A stretch of 64,000 nt of DNA from Streptomyces sp. CB02959 (GCF_002803155.1 NZ_NNBP01000021.1:121224-185223), one strand, 5' to 3'; positions 8,547 to 18,520 are shown, numbered from the stretch's first letter. The notes: generated by a model from the sequence alone, not told the origin. A program made the numbers and translations.

Positions 8547-9050
8547 TCAGTGGGCCGGGGTCCGGCGCCGGGCGACCCGCAGCGCCAGCCACCCCGCGAG
8601 CGCGCCGAGCGCGGCCCCCAGGGCGTTGTGCGCCCAGTCCGCGGGCTGGCAGTCCCGCACCGGGTCGAGGGTCTGCAGCAGTTCGACGGCGGCCCAGGTG
8701 GCGGAGATGCCGAGCGGCACCAGCAGTGCCCGCCGGGTCGCCAGCACCCCGCAGAGCGCCGGCGGGATCCACAGCGCGACGTTGACCAGCTGGTGCCCGG
8801 CGCCCGTACCCAGCGTCCGCACCCCGGCCCCGCCCTCGACGACGCACGCGTGCAGCCGCGCCAGGACGCCCGGCGCGATCTGGTCGGGGAGGGTGATCCC
8901 GACGCACAGACCGCAGGTCACCAGGAAGAGCAGGGTCGGGACGGGCGGCCATCCGCGGCGGCGGACGAGCGGGCGCCACACCAGCAGCCCGGCGAGGACC
9001 AGCGCCGCGCACAGGGCGGCCATGACGAGGGCGTGCAGCTTCGGGGACAT
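8547..9050 (-). CDS. VanZ family membrane protein
   Basis: 167 residues with about five hydrophobic segments. The C-terminal half carries the VanZ family pattern: a glutamate in ATWAAVELLQ followed by RDCQPADWAHNALGAALG, equivalent to the conserved ExxQ and RxxxxxDxxxNxxG elements. VanZ proteins are linked to low-level teicoplanin resistance in enterococci, but most actinobacterial members are uncharacterised. Eleven bases separate it from the truncated phosphatase gene upstream and 28 from maf downstream, all on the same strand. Confidence 0.8.
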   Translation of the reverse strand: MSPKLHALVMAALCAALVLAGLLVWRPLVRRRGWPPVPTLLFLVTCGLCVGITLPDQIAPGVLARLHACVVEGGAGVRTLGTGAGHQLVNVALWIPPALCGVLATRRALLVPLGISATWAAVELLQTLDPVRDCQPADWAHNALGAALGALAGWLALRVARRRTPAH

Positions 9051-9061
9051 CCGCGCGGCCC

Positions 9062-9720
9062 CTATGCGGTGGTCAGCCGCTGCCGGAGCTTCCGCTCCGT
9101 GGCCGCGTCCAGTCCGAGCCCCTTTCCCAGATAGCCGTCGAACGACCCGTACTTGGCCGTGACCTCGTCGAACGCCGCGTCCAGATAGCTCTGCCGCACC
9201 CCCAGCACCGGTTCCAGCAGCGCCGGGTCCTTGACCTTGCCGGCCGCCCGGAGCTGCGCCAGCTGATGGTCGTCGGATGCCTGGAGGTAGTGGTTGGACG
9301 CCAGGTAGTCCTGGTCGACGGTGGTCCGCGGCACGCCCGCCGCGGTCAGCAGGACGGCGCTCATCCAGCCGGTGCGGTCCTTGCCCTGGGTGCAGTGGTA
9401 GAGCACCGGGCCCCGGCCGTCGGCGACGGCCCGGACCGCCGCCCCGAACGCCTTGCCGGCCGCCGGGTCGGAGACCAGCCAGGTGTAGTACGCGTCCATC
9501 ATCCGCACCCCCTTGCCGCCGCCGAGGGCCTGCTGCTGGGCCGCCGGGCCGCCCGCGAGGAGGGCGCCCATGGTGTGGGAGAGGTCGGCACGCGGGTCGT
9601 AGACCGGGAGGGCGGTGCGCCGGACCCCGGGCGGCAGCGCGTCCGGGGCGGTCGCGACCTCCGCCGGGGAGCGGAAGTCGAGGTCCTCGGTGATGCCGTC
9701 CTTGGTGAGGGCCTGGCCGC
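9062..9720 (-). pseudogene. 5'-truncated tyrosine/dual-specificity phosphatase
   Basis: The C-terminal two-thirds of a secreted-type tyrosine phosphatase is intact: DLDFRSPAEVATAPD (the family R-S/T-x-x-E element), the P-loop HCTQGKDRTGW (Cx5R), and the helical tail ending RLRQRLTTA. In that frame there is no ATG or GTG before the ATG at 9571, which would remove the conserved RSPAE region, and the open frame ends at a TAA near 9764. Relatives carry about 100-150 more N-terminal residues, including a signal peptide and an NFRD motif. I read it as a gene that lost its 5' end; translation from 9571 could still give a 169-residue fragment with the catalytic loop. Confidence 0.65.
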
Positions 9721-9870
9721 GGCGACGGGGCGGAGCGCGGACCGCCGCACCGGGAACGTATTAATGGCGACCATTAGGCGAAGGTAGGGGCGCCCGCGGT
9801 AAATCCTCCGTAAGCATTTCCGGCGTTCACAGCCCACGCACAGCCGACGCCACAGGAAACCCACAGGAAA

Positions 9871-9931
9871 CGGGCCGGGCCCCGGTGCCAAAGGGAGATC
9901 ATTTCCCCTCGGCGCCCGGCCGCCCGGCCCG
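9871..9931. terminator. Long hairpin downstream of the PBP gene
   Basis: CGGGCCGGGC (9871-9880) pairs with GCCCGGCCCG (9922-9931); the inside continues to pair imperfectly (GGTGCC with GGCGCC, GGGAGA with TTTCCC). It lies 24 bases past the stop codon of the minus-strand PBP gene. Confidence 0.65.
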
Positions 9932-9954
9932 TCGCATTCCGCCTCCGGAATTCC

Positions 9955-11439
9955 CTACTTCTGCAGTACGGCCTCCATCACCGACTTCGCGATCGGCCCG
10001 CCCAACTTCCCGCCGGCGATCTCCGACCGCGGCATGTCCATGTCCTTGGGATCGACGAAGACCGCCACCGCCACCGGCGAACTCCCGTCGGGCGACTTCG
10101 CATAGGAGACGAACCAGGCGTACGGCCGCTCGTCGTTCACATTCGCACCGTGCTGCGCGGTACCGGTCTTGCCGCCGACCGTCACACCGTCGATCTTCGC
10201 CTTCGAGGCGGTGCCGTCCGAAACGGTGTACTCCATCATTTCCTGCACCTTCTTCGCGGTGCCTTCCGAAACCGCCTGCGGATCCTTCGAGTTCAGCGGC
10301 GTCGGATCGAACTTCTCGATCGTGGACAGGTCCGGACCGCGCAGCTCCTCGACCAGATACGGCTTCATCACCTTGCCGTTGTTGGCGATACCGGCGGCGA
10401 CCATCGCCATCTGCAACGGCGTGCTGGTCACACTGCCCTGCCCCATACCGGTCAGCGCGGTCTGCGGCTGGTCCAGCTTGCTCGGATATCCACTCACCGC
10501 GGAACGCACCGGAATGAACTGCTCCGAGTTGAATCCGAATTTCTCCGCGGTCTCCCGCATTTTGTCCGTGCCCAGTTTGTGCGCGGCATCCAGGAAGACG
10601 TTGTTGCAGGACCACTGCATGCCGGTCTTCAGCGACGCCTTGTCGCACGGCGCCCCCGCGACGTCGTTGCCGACCTGGGTGCGGGTCTGCGGAAGGGTGT
10701 ACGGGGCCGGGGCGCCGGAGGAGGCGTTGATGTCGGTGACGGTGCCGTGCTCCAGGGCCGCGGCCGCGGTGAGCACCTTGAAGGTGGACCCCGGCGGGTA
10801 GATCTCGCGCAGCGCCCGGTTGTTCATCGGCTTGGCTTTGTCGCCGTCGAGTTCGACGTACTTCTTCCCCTCCGCGGCGGACAGCCCCGCGAAGACCGAC
10901 GGGTCGTACGACGGCGTGCTGGCCATCGCCAGGATCTTGCCGGACCGCGGGTCGAGGGCGACCACCGCGCCGTTGGCGTGCAGGTCGGTCAGCCCCTTGT
11001 ACGCGGCCTTCTGCGCCTTCTCGCTGATGGTCGTCAGGACGTCGCCGCCGCGCGGCTTCTCGCCCGTCAGCACCCCCCGCGCCCGGTTGAAGAACAGCCG
11101 GTCGTCCTTGCCGCTGAGCACCTTCCGGTAGACGCCCTCCAGCATGGTCTCGCCCGCCGCCTGCCGGGCGTATCCGGTGACCGGGGCGTACATCGCACCG
11201 TCGGTGTAGGTCCGCTTGTACTTGAAGTCGCCGCTGGTCTCGACCGACCCGGTGACCGGCTTGCCCTCCACGATGATGTTGCCCAGCGGGTACGAGTACG
11301 CCTCGATCTTGACCCGCCGGTTGTTGGCGTCGTTCGCGAGCTGATCGGCCTGTACGAACTGCACCCAGGTCACCCGGACCAGCAGGGCGAGCACCAGCGC
11401 CCCGCAGAAGACGGCTATGTGTCTGAGCGGCCTGTTCAT
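9955..11439 (-). CDS. Class B penicillin-binding protein (PBP2/PbpA type transpeptidase)
   Basis: 494 residues. Cross-links peptidoglycan in the periplasm-like space. One N-terminal signal anchor (about 7-24), a dimerisation/pedestal domain with RRVKIEAYSYPLGNI, then the transpeptidase domain with all three active-site motifs: STFK (Ser218-Lys221), SCN (277-279) and KTGT (424-427). The length matches PbpA-type enzymes, which lack the PASTA repeats of other class B PBPs. Start fixed by GGAGGGG close before the ATG. Unlike the main PbpA it has no rodA/ftsW, kinase or phosphatase partner here; it sits between a broken phosphatase gene and mmpB. It could be a spare, sporulation-related or beta-lactam-tolerant PBP; sequence alone does not decide. 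Confidence 0.9.
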   Translation of the reverse strand: MNRPLRHIAVFCGALVLALLVRVTWVQFVQADQLANDANNRRVKIEAYSYPLGNIIVEGKPVTGSVETSGDFKYKRTYTDGAMYAPVTGYARQAAGETMLEGVYRKVLSGKDDRLFFNRARGVLTGEKPRGGDVLTTISEKAQKAAYKGLTDLHANGAVVALDPRSGKILAMASTPSYDPSVFAGLSAAEGKKYVELDGDKAKPMNNRALREIYPPGSTFKVLTAAAALEHGTVTDINASSGAPAPYTLPQTRTQVGNDVAGAPCDKASLKTGMQWSCNNVFLDAAHKLGTDKMRETAEKFGFNSEQFIPVRSAVSGYPSKLDQPQTALTGMGQGSVTSTPLQMAMVAAGIANNGKVMKPYLVEELRGPDLSTIEKFDPTPLNSKDPQAVSEGTAKKVQEMMEYTVSDGTASKAKIDGVTVGGKTGTAQHGANVNDERPYAWFVSYAKSPDGSSPVAVAVFVDPKDMDMPRSEIAGGKLGGPIAKSVMEAVLQK

Positions 11440-11621
11440 GGTCTCCCCTCCGGCCCGGCAGACGACCGACCGGTCGCCGCACCGCCGCATGCCCGAATTG
11501 CACTGTCGAGAGAGAAAGATGCAAATTGGGCCGCTGCGGTTGCAGGGGGTGAAGAGGTCCCTGGGGCGAGGGGTACCGCAGCCCGCCCGGGCCGCGGGAA
11601 CCGGAGCCCCCGGAAGGGGCG

Positions 11622-11750
11622 TCACCTCACCAGGAGCACCAGCGTTCCGACCATGATCGCCGTGGCGAGCACGAAACCCATCCGACGGAGCTTCGCCTGC
11701 ACCTCGTGCAGCTCCTCGGGCGGTTCGTCGGGCGGATCGGACCACAGCAT
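11622..11750 (-). CDS. 42-residue single-pass membrane protein, MmpB-like
   Basis: Begins MLWSDPPDEPPEELHEVQAK, then LRRMGFVLATAIMVGTLVLL and a final VR. The acidic, proline-rich cytoplasmic start followed by one C-terminal helix resembles the small morphogenic membrane protein MmpB annotated in streptomycetes, which from memory sits beside the carboxylase epsilon gene, as here. The start at 11750 has GGAGG nine bases upstream; an ATG at 11774 is in frame but lacks such a site. The gene is too short for usual length cut-offs. The family assignment is from recall of sequence and position; that it is a real gene is supported by the ribosome site and the clean hydrophobic helix. Confidence 0.65.
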   Translation of the reverse strand: MLWSDPPDEPPEELHEVQAKLRRMGFVLATAIMVGTLVLLVR

Positions 11751-11780
11751 GACCTCGATCCTCCCGCCCCCCATGGCGAC

Positions 11781-11808
11781 GGCGCCTGAGTACGCGTACT
11801 CAGGCGCC
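11781..11808. terminator. Perfect 28-bp palindrome downstream of the epsilon subunit gene
   Basis: Two 14-base arms without spacer, built on GGCGCCTGAGTACG. It lies 52 bases past the stop of the minus-strand epsilon gene and 31 bases before the small membrane protein gene, so it probably ends the pccB-pccE transcript; a dimeric regulator site is the alternative. Confidence 0.65.
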
Positions 11809-11859
11809 GCACCGCGAAGGACTAGTCAGTGCACTATGCACCGACCGGATGTGGCCAGG

Positions 11860-12075
11860 TCACCGCGGCCAGAAGCTGGTCCGCCAGGCCCGCGGTCCCG
11901 GATGGGGCAGCCGGGACCGGGCCGGAACCGTCGCGGCCGGATCCGACCACTCGCTCCGGCGCCCGCCCTCCTCCGGGGCGGCACCGGCGGCCACCGCCGC
12001 CGCCCGGGCCTGCACCACCGCCAGTGCGGCGGCCAACTCCTCGGGCGTGGGATTGCCCCGTACGACCTTGATCAT
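11860..12075 (-). CDS. pccE: Acyl-CoA carboxylase epsilon subunit
   Basis: 71 residues. Small stabilising subunit specific to actinobacterial acyl-CoA carboxylases. Shows the conserved opening MIKVVRGNPTPEELAAALAV, an Ala-rich middle and the typical SEWSDPA and C-terminal WRTSFWPR elements. The ATG at 12075 lies nine bases after AGGAGG; a TTG six bases earlier is too close to that site. It begins 25 bases after the beta subunit gene, surely in the same operon. Called PccE rather than AccE because of its partner. Confidence 0.9.
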   Translation of the reverse strand: MIKVVRGNPTPEELAAALAVVQARAAAVAAGAAPEEGGRRSEWSDPAATVPARSRLPHPGPRAWRTSFWPR

Positions 12076-12100
12076 CGTCAACGACCTCCTACGGCGGGGA

Positions 12101-13690
<1,590 letters not shown>

Positions 13691-13821
13691 CGGGATGCGG
13701 CTCCTGCTCGTCCTGGACTGGCACTCGTACGGAGGGAGGTACGGGTGTGGCTACCGACTCGTAGCGTATCGGCGGGACTGCACTCCGGCACTGCGTCGTT
13801 GACCACACCTAGGCTGGGGCC

Positions 13822-14691
13822 ATGACGCCTCAACCACCGGAAAACCGGGACAAAGACGCCGGTCGCTGGAGCGATCTGAGCCGCCCGCCGCTGAATGCCA
13901 CCGCACTGCGCCGGGCCCTGATCCGCCCCGATTCGCTCTGGTCCTCCCTGGACGTCGTCCCCGCCACCGGCTCCACCAACACCGACCTCGCCGAGCGCGC
14001 GGCCGCCGGCGACCTGCGCGAGGGCGCTGTCCTCGTCGCCGAGGAGCAGTCCGCCGGCCGCGGCCGCCTGGACCGCCGCTGGTCCGCGCCGCCGCGCTCC
14101 GGCCTCTTCCTCTCCGTCTACCTCACGCCGACCGTGCCGCCCGCCCGCTGGGGCTGGCTCCCGCTCCTCACCGGAGTGGCCACGGCCACCGCGATCGCCC
14201 GCTTCGCCGGCGTCGACACCGCACTCAAGTGGCCCAACGACCTGCTGGTCACCGTGGACGGCGACGAACGCAAGACGGGCGGCATCCTCGCCGAACGCGC
14301 CGGGGACGGCGTCGTCGTCGGCATCGGTCTCAACGTCTCGCTCACCGCCGACGAACTCCCCGTCGCCACCGCCGGCTCCCTCGCCCTCGCGGGCGCCCAC
14401 CACACCGACCGGGACCCCCTGCTCCGGGCCGTGCTCCGCTCGCTGGAGGACTGGTACGGCGCATGGCAGACGACCCAGGGCGACCCGGCCCTGTGCCGCC
14501 TCCAGGAGGCGTACGCGGCGGGCTGCGCCACCCTGGGGCGGAACGTGCGGGCGGACCTTCCGGGCGACCGGTCCATCGAGGGTGAAGCGGTCGCCCTCGA
14601 CGCCGACGGCCGTCTCGTCCTCGCCACCCCCGACGGCACCCGACGAGCGGTGGACGCCGGGGACATCGTCCACCTCCGACCGGCGTCGTAG
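13822..14691 (+). CDS. birA: Biotin--[acetyl-CoA-carboxylase] ligase
   Basis: 289 residues. Activates biotin with ATP and attaches it to the carboxylase biotinyl domain. Class I ligase lacking the N-terminal DNA-binding domain of E. coli BirA, so it is not a repressor. Motifs: GSTNTDLAERA near 50, the biotin-binding GRGR loop (79-82), KWPNDLL (136-142), KTGGIL (151-156), and a C-terminal SH3-like domain ending VDAGDIVHLRPAS. Placed beside the carboxylase genes it modifies. The start has TAGGCT six bases upstream and no clear Shine-Dalgarno, consistent with a leaderless message. Confidence 0.95.
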   Translation: MTPQPPENRDKDAGRWSDLSRPPLNATALRRALIRPDSLWSSLDVVPATGSTNTDLAERAAAGDLREGAVLVAEEQSAGRGRLDRRWSAPPRSGLFLSVYLTPTVPPARWGWLPLLTGVATATAIARFAGVDTALKWPNDLLVTVDGDERKTGGILAERAGDGVVVGIGLNVSLTADELPVATAGSLALAGAHHTDRDPLLRAVLRSLEDWYGAWQTTQGDPALCRLQEAYAAGCATLGRNVRADLPGDRSIEGEAVALDADGRLVLATPDGTRRAVDAGDIVHLRPAS

Positions 14692-14908
14692 CCGGGCCCT
14701 TCGCGTTGCGGGTCCGGCGGGCGCCCTTCCGCCGGGCCGGGGGGCGACGCGGTACCCGGACGGCGGCGGCGGAGGCCCGCCGGCCGGTCCCGGCGGCCCG
14801 CGCACCCCACCGGAACCCCCACCCGGGCCACCAGCCGCACACAGCGACTACGTGAGGCAGAGCACACCTGCCGTATCGTTGAGGCGGTCCGTCGGCAGGC
14901 AGCGGATC

Positions 14909-16249
14909 ATGGGCGAGCAGCGAGATCGGAAGGGCCGTGCGCAGGGAACGGACAGGGAGCGGTCGGTGACCGCCGACGAGCCGGGGGCCACCCCGCGCGG
15001 CGCGGACGCCGAGGGCGAGGCGGTGGGCGAGGCGCCCGCGGGCGAGCCCACCGGTGACCCCGCAAGGAGCGACGGCGGCCCCGAGGGGGCCGGCGGCGGC
15101 AGCGACGGGCGCGGCGACGCGGACGACGACGGCAGCGGCGAGGGCGACGGCGAAGGGCACGGCGGGGAGAACGGCGAGAGCGGCGAGAACGGCGAGAACG
15201 GCGAGAACAACATCGCCGTCAAGCTCGAACAGCTCATCCTCGGTGCCGACCGCCGCTACACCCCGTTCCAGGCGGCCCGCAGCGCCGGCGTCTCCATGGA
15301 TCTCGCGGCCCGTTTCTGGCGGGCCATGGGCTTCGCCGACATCGGCCAGGTCAAGGCCCTCACCGAGGCCGACGTACTGGCCCTGCGCCGACTCGCCGGC
15401 CTGGTCGAGGCGGGGCTGCTGAGCGAGGCGATGGCCGTGCAGGTCGCCCGTTCCACCGGTCAGACCACGGCCCGGCTCGCCGACTGGCAGATCGACTCCT
15501 TCCTGGAGGGGCTGACCGAGCCCCAGGACTCCGGCCTGACCCGTACGGAGATCACCTATCCGCTGGTCGAGCTGCTGCTCCCGGAGCTGGAGGAGTTCCT
15601 GGTCTACGTCTGGCGGCGGCAGCTCGCCGCGGCCACCGGGCGGGTCGTCCAGGCGCAGGACGACGTGGAGATGGTGGACCGGCGGCTGGCCGTCGGGTTC
15701 GCCGACCTGGTCGGGTTCACCCGGCTGACGCGGCGGCTGGAGGAGGAGGAACTGGGCGAGCTGGTCGAGGCGTTCGAGACCACCGCCGCCGACCTGGTCG
15801 CCGCGCACGGCGGCCGGCTCATCAAGACGCTCGGCGACGAGGTGCTCTTCTCGGCGGACGACGCGGGCATCGCCGCCGAGATCGGGCTGCGGCTGATCGA
15901 GACCATGGGCCACGACGAGACGATGCCGGAGCTGCGGGTCGGCATTGCGTTCGGCACGGTCACGACCCGGATGGGCGACGTCTTCGGGACGACGGTCAAT
16001 CTGGCCAGCCGGCTGACCTCGATAGCGCCGAAGGACACCGTGCTGGTGGACGAGGCGTTCGCGGTGGAGCTGGGGCGTACCGGCGATGCGCCGGTCTCCG
16101 AGGCGGATGCCGCGGCCGCGGAGAAGGCCGCCCAGGAGGGCACCGGCAGCCCGCCGCCCCCGTACCGCTTCGCGTTGCAGCCGATGTGGCAGCGGCCGGT
16201 GCGCGGGCTGGGCGTCGTCGAACCGTGGATGCTGACCCGCCGCAGGTGA
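14909..16249 (+). CDS. cya: Class III adenylate/guanylate cyclase, cytosolic
   Basis: 446 residues. Makes cAMP; in Streptomyces the single main cyclase of this family is needed for germination and development. The first about 105 residues are a disordered acidic, Gly-rich tail with a GEN-type repeat just before the folded part. Residues about 110-235 form the actinobacterial regulatory helical region (ARSAGVSMDLAARFWRAMGF). The catalytic domain (about 265-410) has VGFADLVGFTRLTRR with a metal Asp, KTLGDEVLF with the second Asp, and FGTTVNLASRL near the end. Start chosen at the ATG 14909; GTG 14966 is possible. Divergent signals and terminators are not clear in the 217 bases before it. Confidence 0.85.
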   Translation: MGEQRDRKGRAQGTDRERSVTADEPGATPRGADAEGEAVGEAPAGEPTGDPARSDGGPEGAGGGSDGRGDADDDGSGEGDGEGHGGENGESGENGENGENNIAVKLEQLILGADRRYTPFQAARSAGVSMDLAARFWRAMGFADIGQVKALTEADVLALRRLAGLVEAGLLSEAMAVQVARSTGQTTARLADWQIDSFLEGLTEPQDSGLTRTEITYPLVELLLPELEEFLVYVWRRQLAAATGRVVQAQDDVEMVDRRLAVGFADLVGFTRLTRRLEEEELGELVEAFETTAADLVAAHGGRLIKTLGDEVLFSADDAGIAAEIGLRLIETMGHDETMPELRVGIAFGTVTTRMGDVFGTTVNLASRLTSIAPKDTVLVDEAFAVELGRTGDAPVSEADAAAAEKAAQEGTGSPPPPYRFALQPMWQRPVRGLGVVEPWMLTRRR

Positions 16250-16313
16250 GCCGGGTCGGGCCGCGGAGGCCCTGCCGGAATCGCCGTTGAGCTGACATGA
16301 TCCTCGTCGTCGG

Positions 16314-16329
16314 GTCAACGATCGTTAAC
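16314..16329. promoter_or_regulatory. 16-bp near-palindrome upstream of enoyl-CoA hydratase gene
   Basis: GTCAACGATCGTTAAC pairs at 7 of 8 positions with a perfect AACGATCGTT core, 19 bases before the start codon and directly before the ribosome site. It has the size of a TetR-type operator; the regulator is unknown. Confidence 0.4.
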
Positions 16330-16348
16330 CGGGGATCGGGAGGGCGGT

Positions 16349-17143
16349 ATGCAGCGGTTCGGTGCACAGGAGTGGGTCGGTGTGGCGCGCCACGGCTTCG
16401 TGGCGGAGCTGGTCCTGGACCGGCCCAAGGCGATGAACGCGGTGTCGACGGCGATGGCCGACGCGCTGGCGGAGGCGTGCGCCGCGCTGGCCGCCGACCG
16501 GTCCGTGCGGGCGGTGGTGCTCACCTCCACCCATGAGCGGGCGTTCTGCGTGGGCGCCGACCTCAAGGAGCGGAACTCCTTCACGGACGCGGACCTGATG
16601 CGGCAGCGTCCGCGCACCCGGGCCGCGTACACCGGGGTGCTGGAGCTGCCGATGCCGACCGTCGCCGCCGTGCACGGGTTCGCACTCGGTGGCGGCTACG
16701 AGTTGGCGCTGGCCTGCGATCTGATCGTCGCGGACGGGACCGCGGTGGTCGGGCTGCCGGAGGTGTCGGTGGGCGTCATCCCCGGCGGGGGCGGCACGCA
16801 GCTGCTGCCGCGCCGGGTGGGGGCGGCGCGGGCCGCCGAGCTGGTGTTCACCGCGCGCCGGGTGGCTGCGGCGGAGGCGGGCGAGCTGGGGTTGGTGGAC
16901 CGGGTCGTGGCGGACGGGCAGGACCGGGCGGAGGCGCTGGCGCTGGCCGCCGCGATCGCCCGCAACTCGCCGGTCGGGCTGCGCGCGGCCAAGCGCGCCA
17001 TGCGGCTCGGGCAGGGACTGGACCTGCGGGCCGGTCTGGATCTTGAGGACGGTGCGTGGCGGAGCGTGGCGTTCTCGGGGGACCGGGCCGAGGGGGTCGC
17101 GGCCTTCAACGAGAAGCGGGACCCGGACTGGCCGGGGGAGTGA
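16349..17143 (+). CDS. Enoyl-CoA hydratase/isomerase family protein
   Basis: 264 residues. Crotonase superfamily, hydrates 2-enoyl-CoA in beta-oxidation or acts on a related acyl-CoA. Oxyanion-hole regions: AFCVGADLKER (about 66-76) and HGFALGGGYELALACDL (about 110-126); the second catalytic Glu follows in GLPEVSVGVIPGGGGTQLL. The C-terminal trimerisation helices end GVAAFNEKRDPDWPGE, standard for the family. GGGAGGG lies just before the ATG. Followed by a perfect hairpin, so it is probably a single-gene unit. Confidence 0.9.
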   Translation: MQRFGAQEWVGVARHGFVAELVLDRPKAMNAVSTAMADALAEACAALAADRSVRAVVLTSTHERAFCVGADLKERNSFTDADLMRQRPRTRAAYTGVLELPMPTVAAVHGFALGGGYELALACDLIVADGTAVVGLPEVSVGVIPGGGGTQLLPRRVGAARAAELVFTARRVAAAEAGELGLVDRVVADGQDRAEALALAAAIARNSPVGLRAAKRAMRLGQGLDLRAGLDLEDGAWRSVAFSGDRAEGVAAFNEKRDPDWPGE

Positions 17144-17154
17144 CCGCCCGGTCC

Positions 17155-17189
17155 GCCCCTTCCGGTGGTGGTTGACCAGCGGAAGGGGC
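17155..17189. terminator. Terminator of the enoyl-CoA hydratase gene
   Basis: Arms GCCCCTTCCG and CGGAAGGGGC pair perfectly around a 15-base loop, 12 bases after the stop codon. A TTGACC hexamer in the loop is therefore unlikely to be a promoter element. Confidence 0.75.
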
Positions 17190-17256
17190 ACATTGGGCCC
17201 ATCATTCCTACGCTGTAATACGGAGCGTGCGCACGGCTACGGAATGTGAGGATCCG

Positions 17257-18426
17257 GTGACGGGCGAGGGTGACGCGAGGCTGCGGGCCGTAGTGGAGCT
17301 GGCGCAGGCGATGGCGGCCGCGCCGGCACTGCGCGACTCGGCCCGGGCCGCGGCGCAGGGCGTGCGGAAGGCGCTGGGCGGCTCCTTCGCGGCGATCTCC
17401 AAGTGGGAGCGCGAGCGGGGCCGACTGCGGGTACTGGTGAACGTCGGCGAACTCGCCCCGGGTGAGCGGGAGTTCCCGGACGACGAGGCGTATCCGGTGC
17501 ACGAGTTCGCGGAGATCGTCGGCTTCCTGCACGAGCAGTGGGCGGGCGGCGGGGCGCCGAGCGCCTGGGTGGACGTCGCCGACGGGGAGTCGGCGGGCGG
17601 CCAGGCTCCCGACGGCCCGGAGGTGCCGCCCGGCAGGCGGGGACGGGTGGCCGCGCTGCGCCGGCGCGGGCGCGGCTGCTGTGTGGTGGCCCCGCTCGTG
17701 CTGCACGGCCGGGCGTGGGGCGAGCTGTATGTGGCGCGGCGGCCCGGGGAGCCGGTCTTCGGGCGGGCGGACGCCGATTTCGCGACCGTGCTCGCCGCGG
17801 TCACGGCCGCCGGGATCGCCCAGACCGAGCGGCTGGCGGAGGCCCGCCGGCTGGCGTTCACCGATGCGCTGACCGGTCTGGCCAACCGCCGGGCCGTCGA
17901 CATGCGGCTGGACGAGGCGCTGGAGCAGCACCGCGCCGACGGGGCGGTGGTCAGCCTGGTGGTGTGCGATCTGAACGGGCTGAAGCAGGTGAACGACTCG
18001 CGCGGGCATGCGGTCGGCGACCGGCTGCTGGAGCGCTTCGGGTCGGTGCTGTCGCTGTGCGGCGCGATGCTGCCGGGGACGCTCGCGGCGCGGCTGGGCG
18101 GGGACGAGTTCTGCCTGCTGGCGGTCGGCCCGGTGTCCGACGAGGTGGTCAAGGTGGCCGCTGAACTGTGCGGACGGGCCGCGGAGCTGGACCTCGGCGA
18201 GGGGGTCGCGGTGGGGGTGGCCTCGACCGGCGATCCGATCGGCCCGGTGCACAGCGCCCGGCGGCTGTTCCGGCTGGCGGACGCCGCCCAGTACCGGGCC
18301 AAGGCGGCGAAGTCGGGCGAGCCGGTGGTGGCCGGGTGGCACGGTGGCGCGGACGATCCGGTCGTGCGGCTGGCGGACGCGCCGGAGCCGCCGCCGGGGC
18401 CGGAGCGGCGGAGGTTCCGGAGGTGA
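17257..18426 (+). CDS. GAF-GGDEF diguanylate cyclase (CdgE-like)
   Basis: 389 residues from the GTG preceded by GAGGA; a GTG 30 bases earlier is possible. A GAF-like sensory domain (about 10-195; ends in GELYVARRPG...FATVLAAVTAAGIAQTERL) is followed by a GGDEF domain with DALTGLANRRAVD, VVCDLNGLKQVNDSRGHAVGD and an intact LGGDEF. The signature suggests real c-di-GMP synthesis. No RxxD product-inhibition site occurs five residues upstream of GGDEF. No membrane segment. The domain order and position next to hutH fit the Streptomyces cyclase named CdgE, from memory. Confidence 0.85.
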   Translation: MTGEGDARLRAVVELAQAMAAAPALRDSARAAAQGVRKALGGSFAAISKWERERGRLRVLVNVGELAPGEREFPDDEAYPVHEFAEIVGFLHEQWAGGGAPSAWVDVADGESAGGQAPDGPEVPPGRRGRVAALRRRGRGCCVVAPLVLHGRAWGELYVARRPGEPVFGRADADFATVLAAVTAAGIAQTERLAEARRLAFTDALTGLANRRAVDMRLDEALEQHRADGAVVSLVVCDLNGLKQVNDSRGHAVGDRLLERFGSVLSLCGAMLPGTLAARLGGDEFCLLAVGPVSDEVVKVAAELCGRAAELDLGEGVAVGVASTGDPIGPVHSARRLFRLADAAQYRAKAAKSGEPVVAGWHGGADDPVVRLADAPEPPPGPERRRFRR

Positions 18427-18520
18427 GCGCGGGTGCCGGGGGCCGGGGTGCGGCCGGTCCGGGCGATGATCGGTGGCGGATGTGGTGACGATCGGTAAGG
18501 GGTGATCCCGAAATCCGGTG

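Noticed and set aside
9955..11439. Mobile element carrying the PBP
   Set aside because: No transposase, integrase, terminal inverted repeats or target duplication were found on either side; only an accessory insertion by recombination is proposed.
17172..17221. TTGACC upstream of the GGDEF gene as -35 box
   Set aside because: It lies in the loop of the preceding terminator and no -10 box is at the right spacing.
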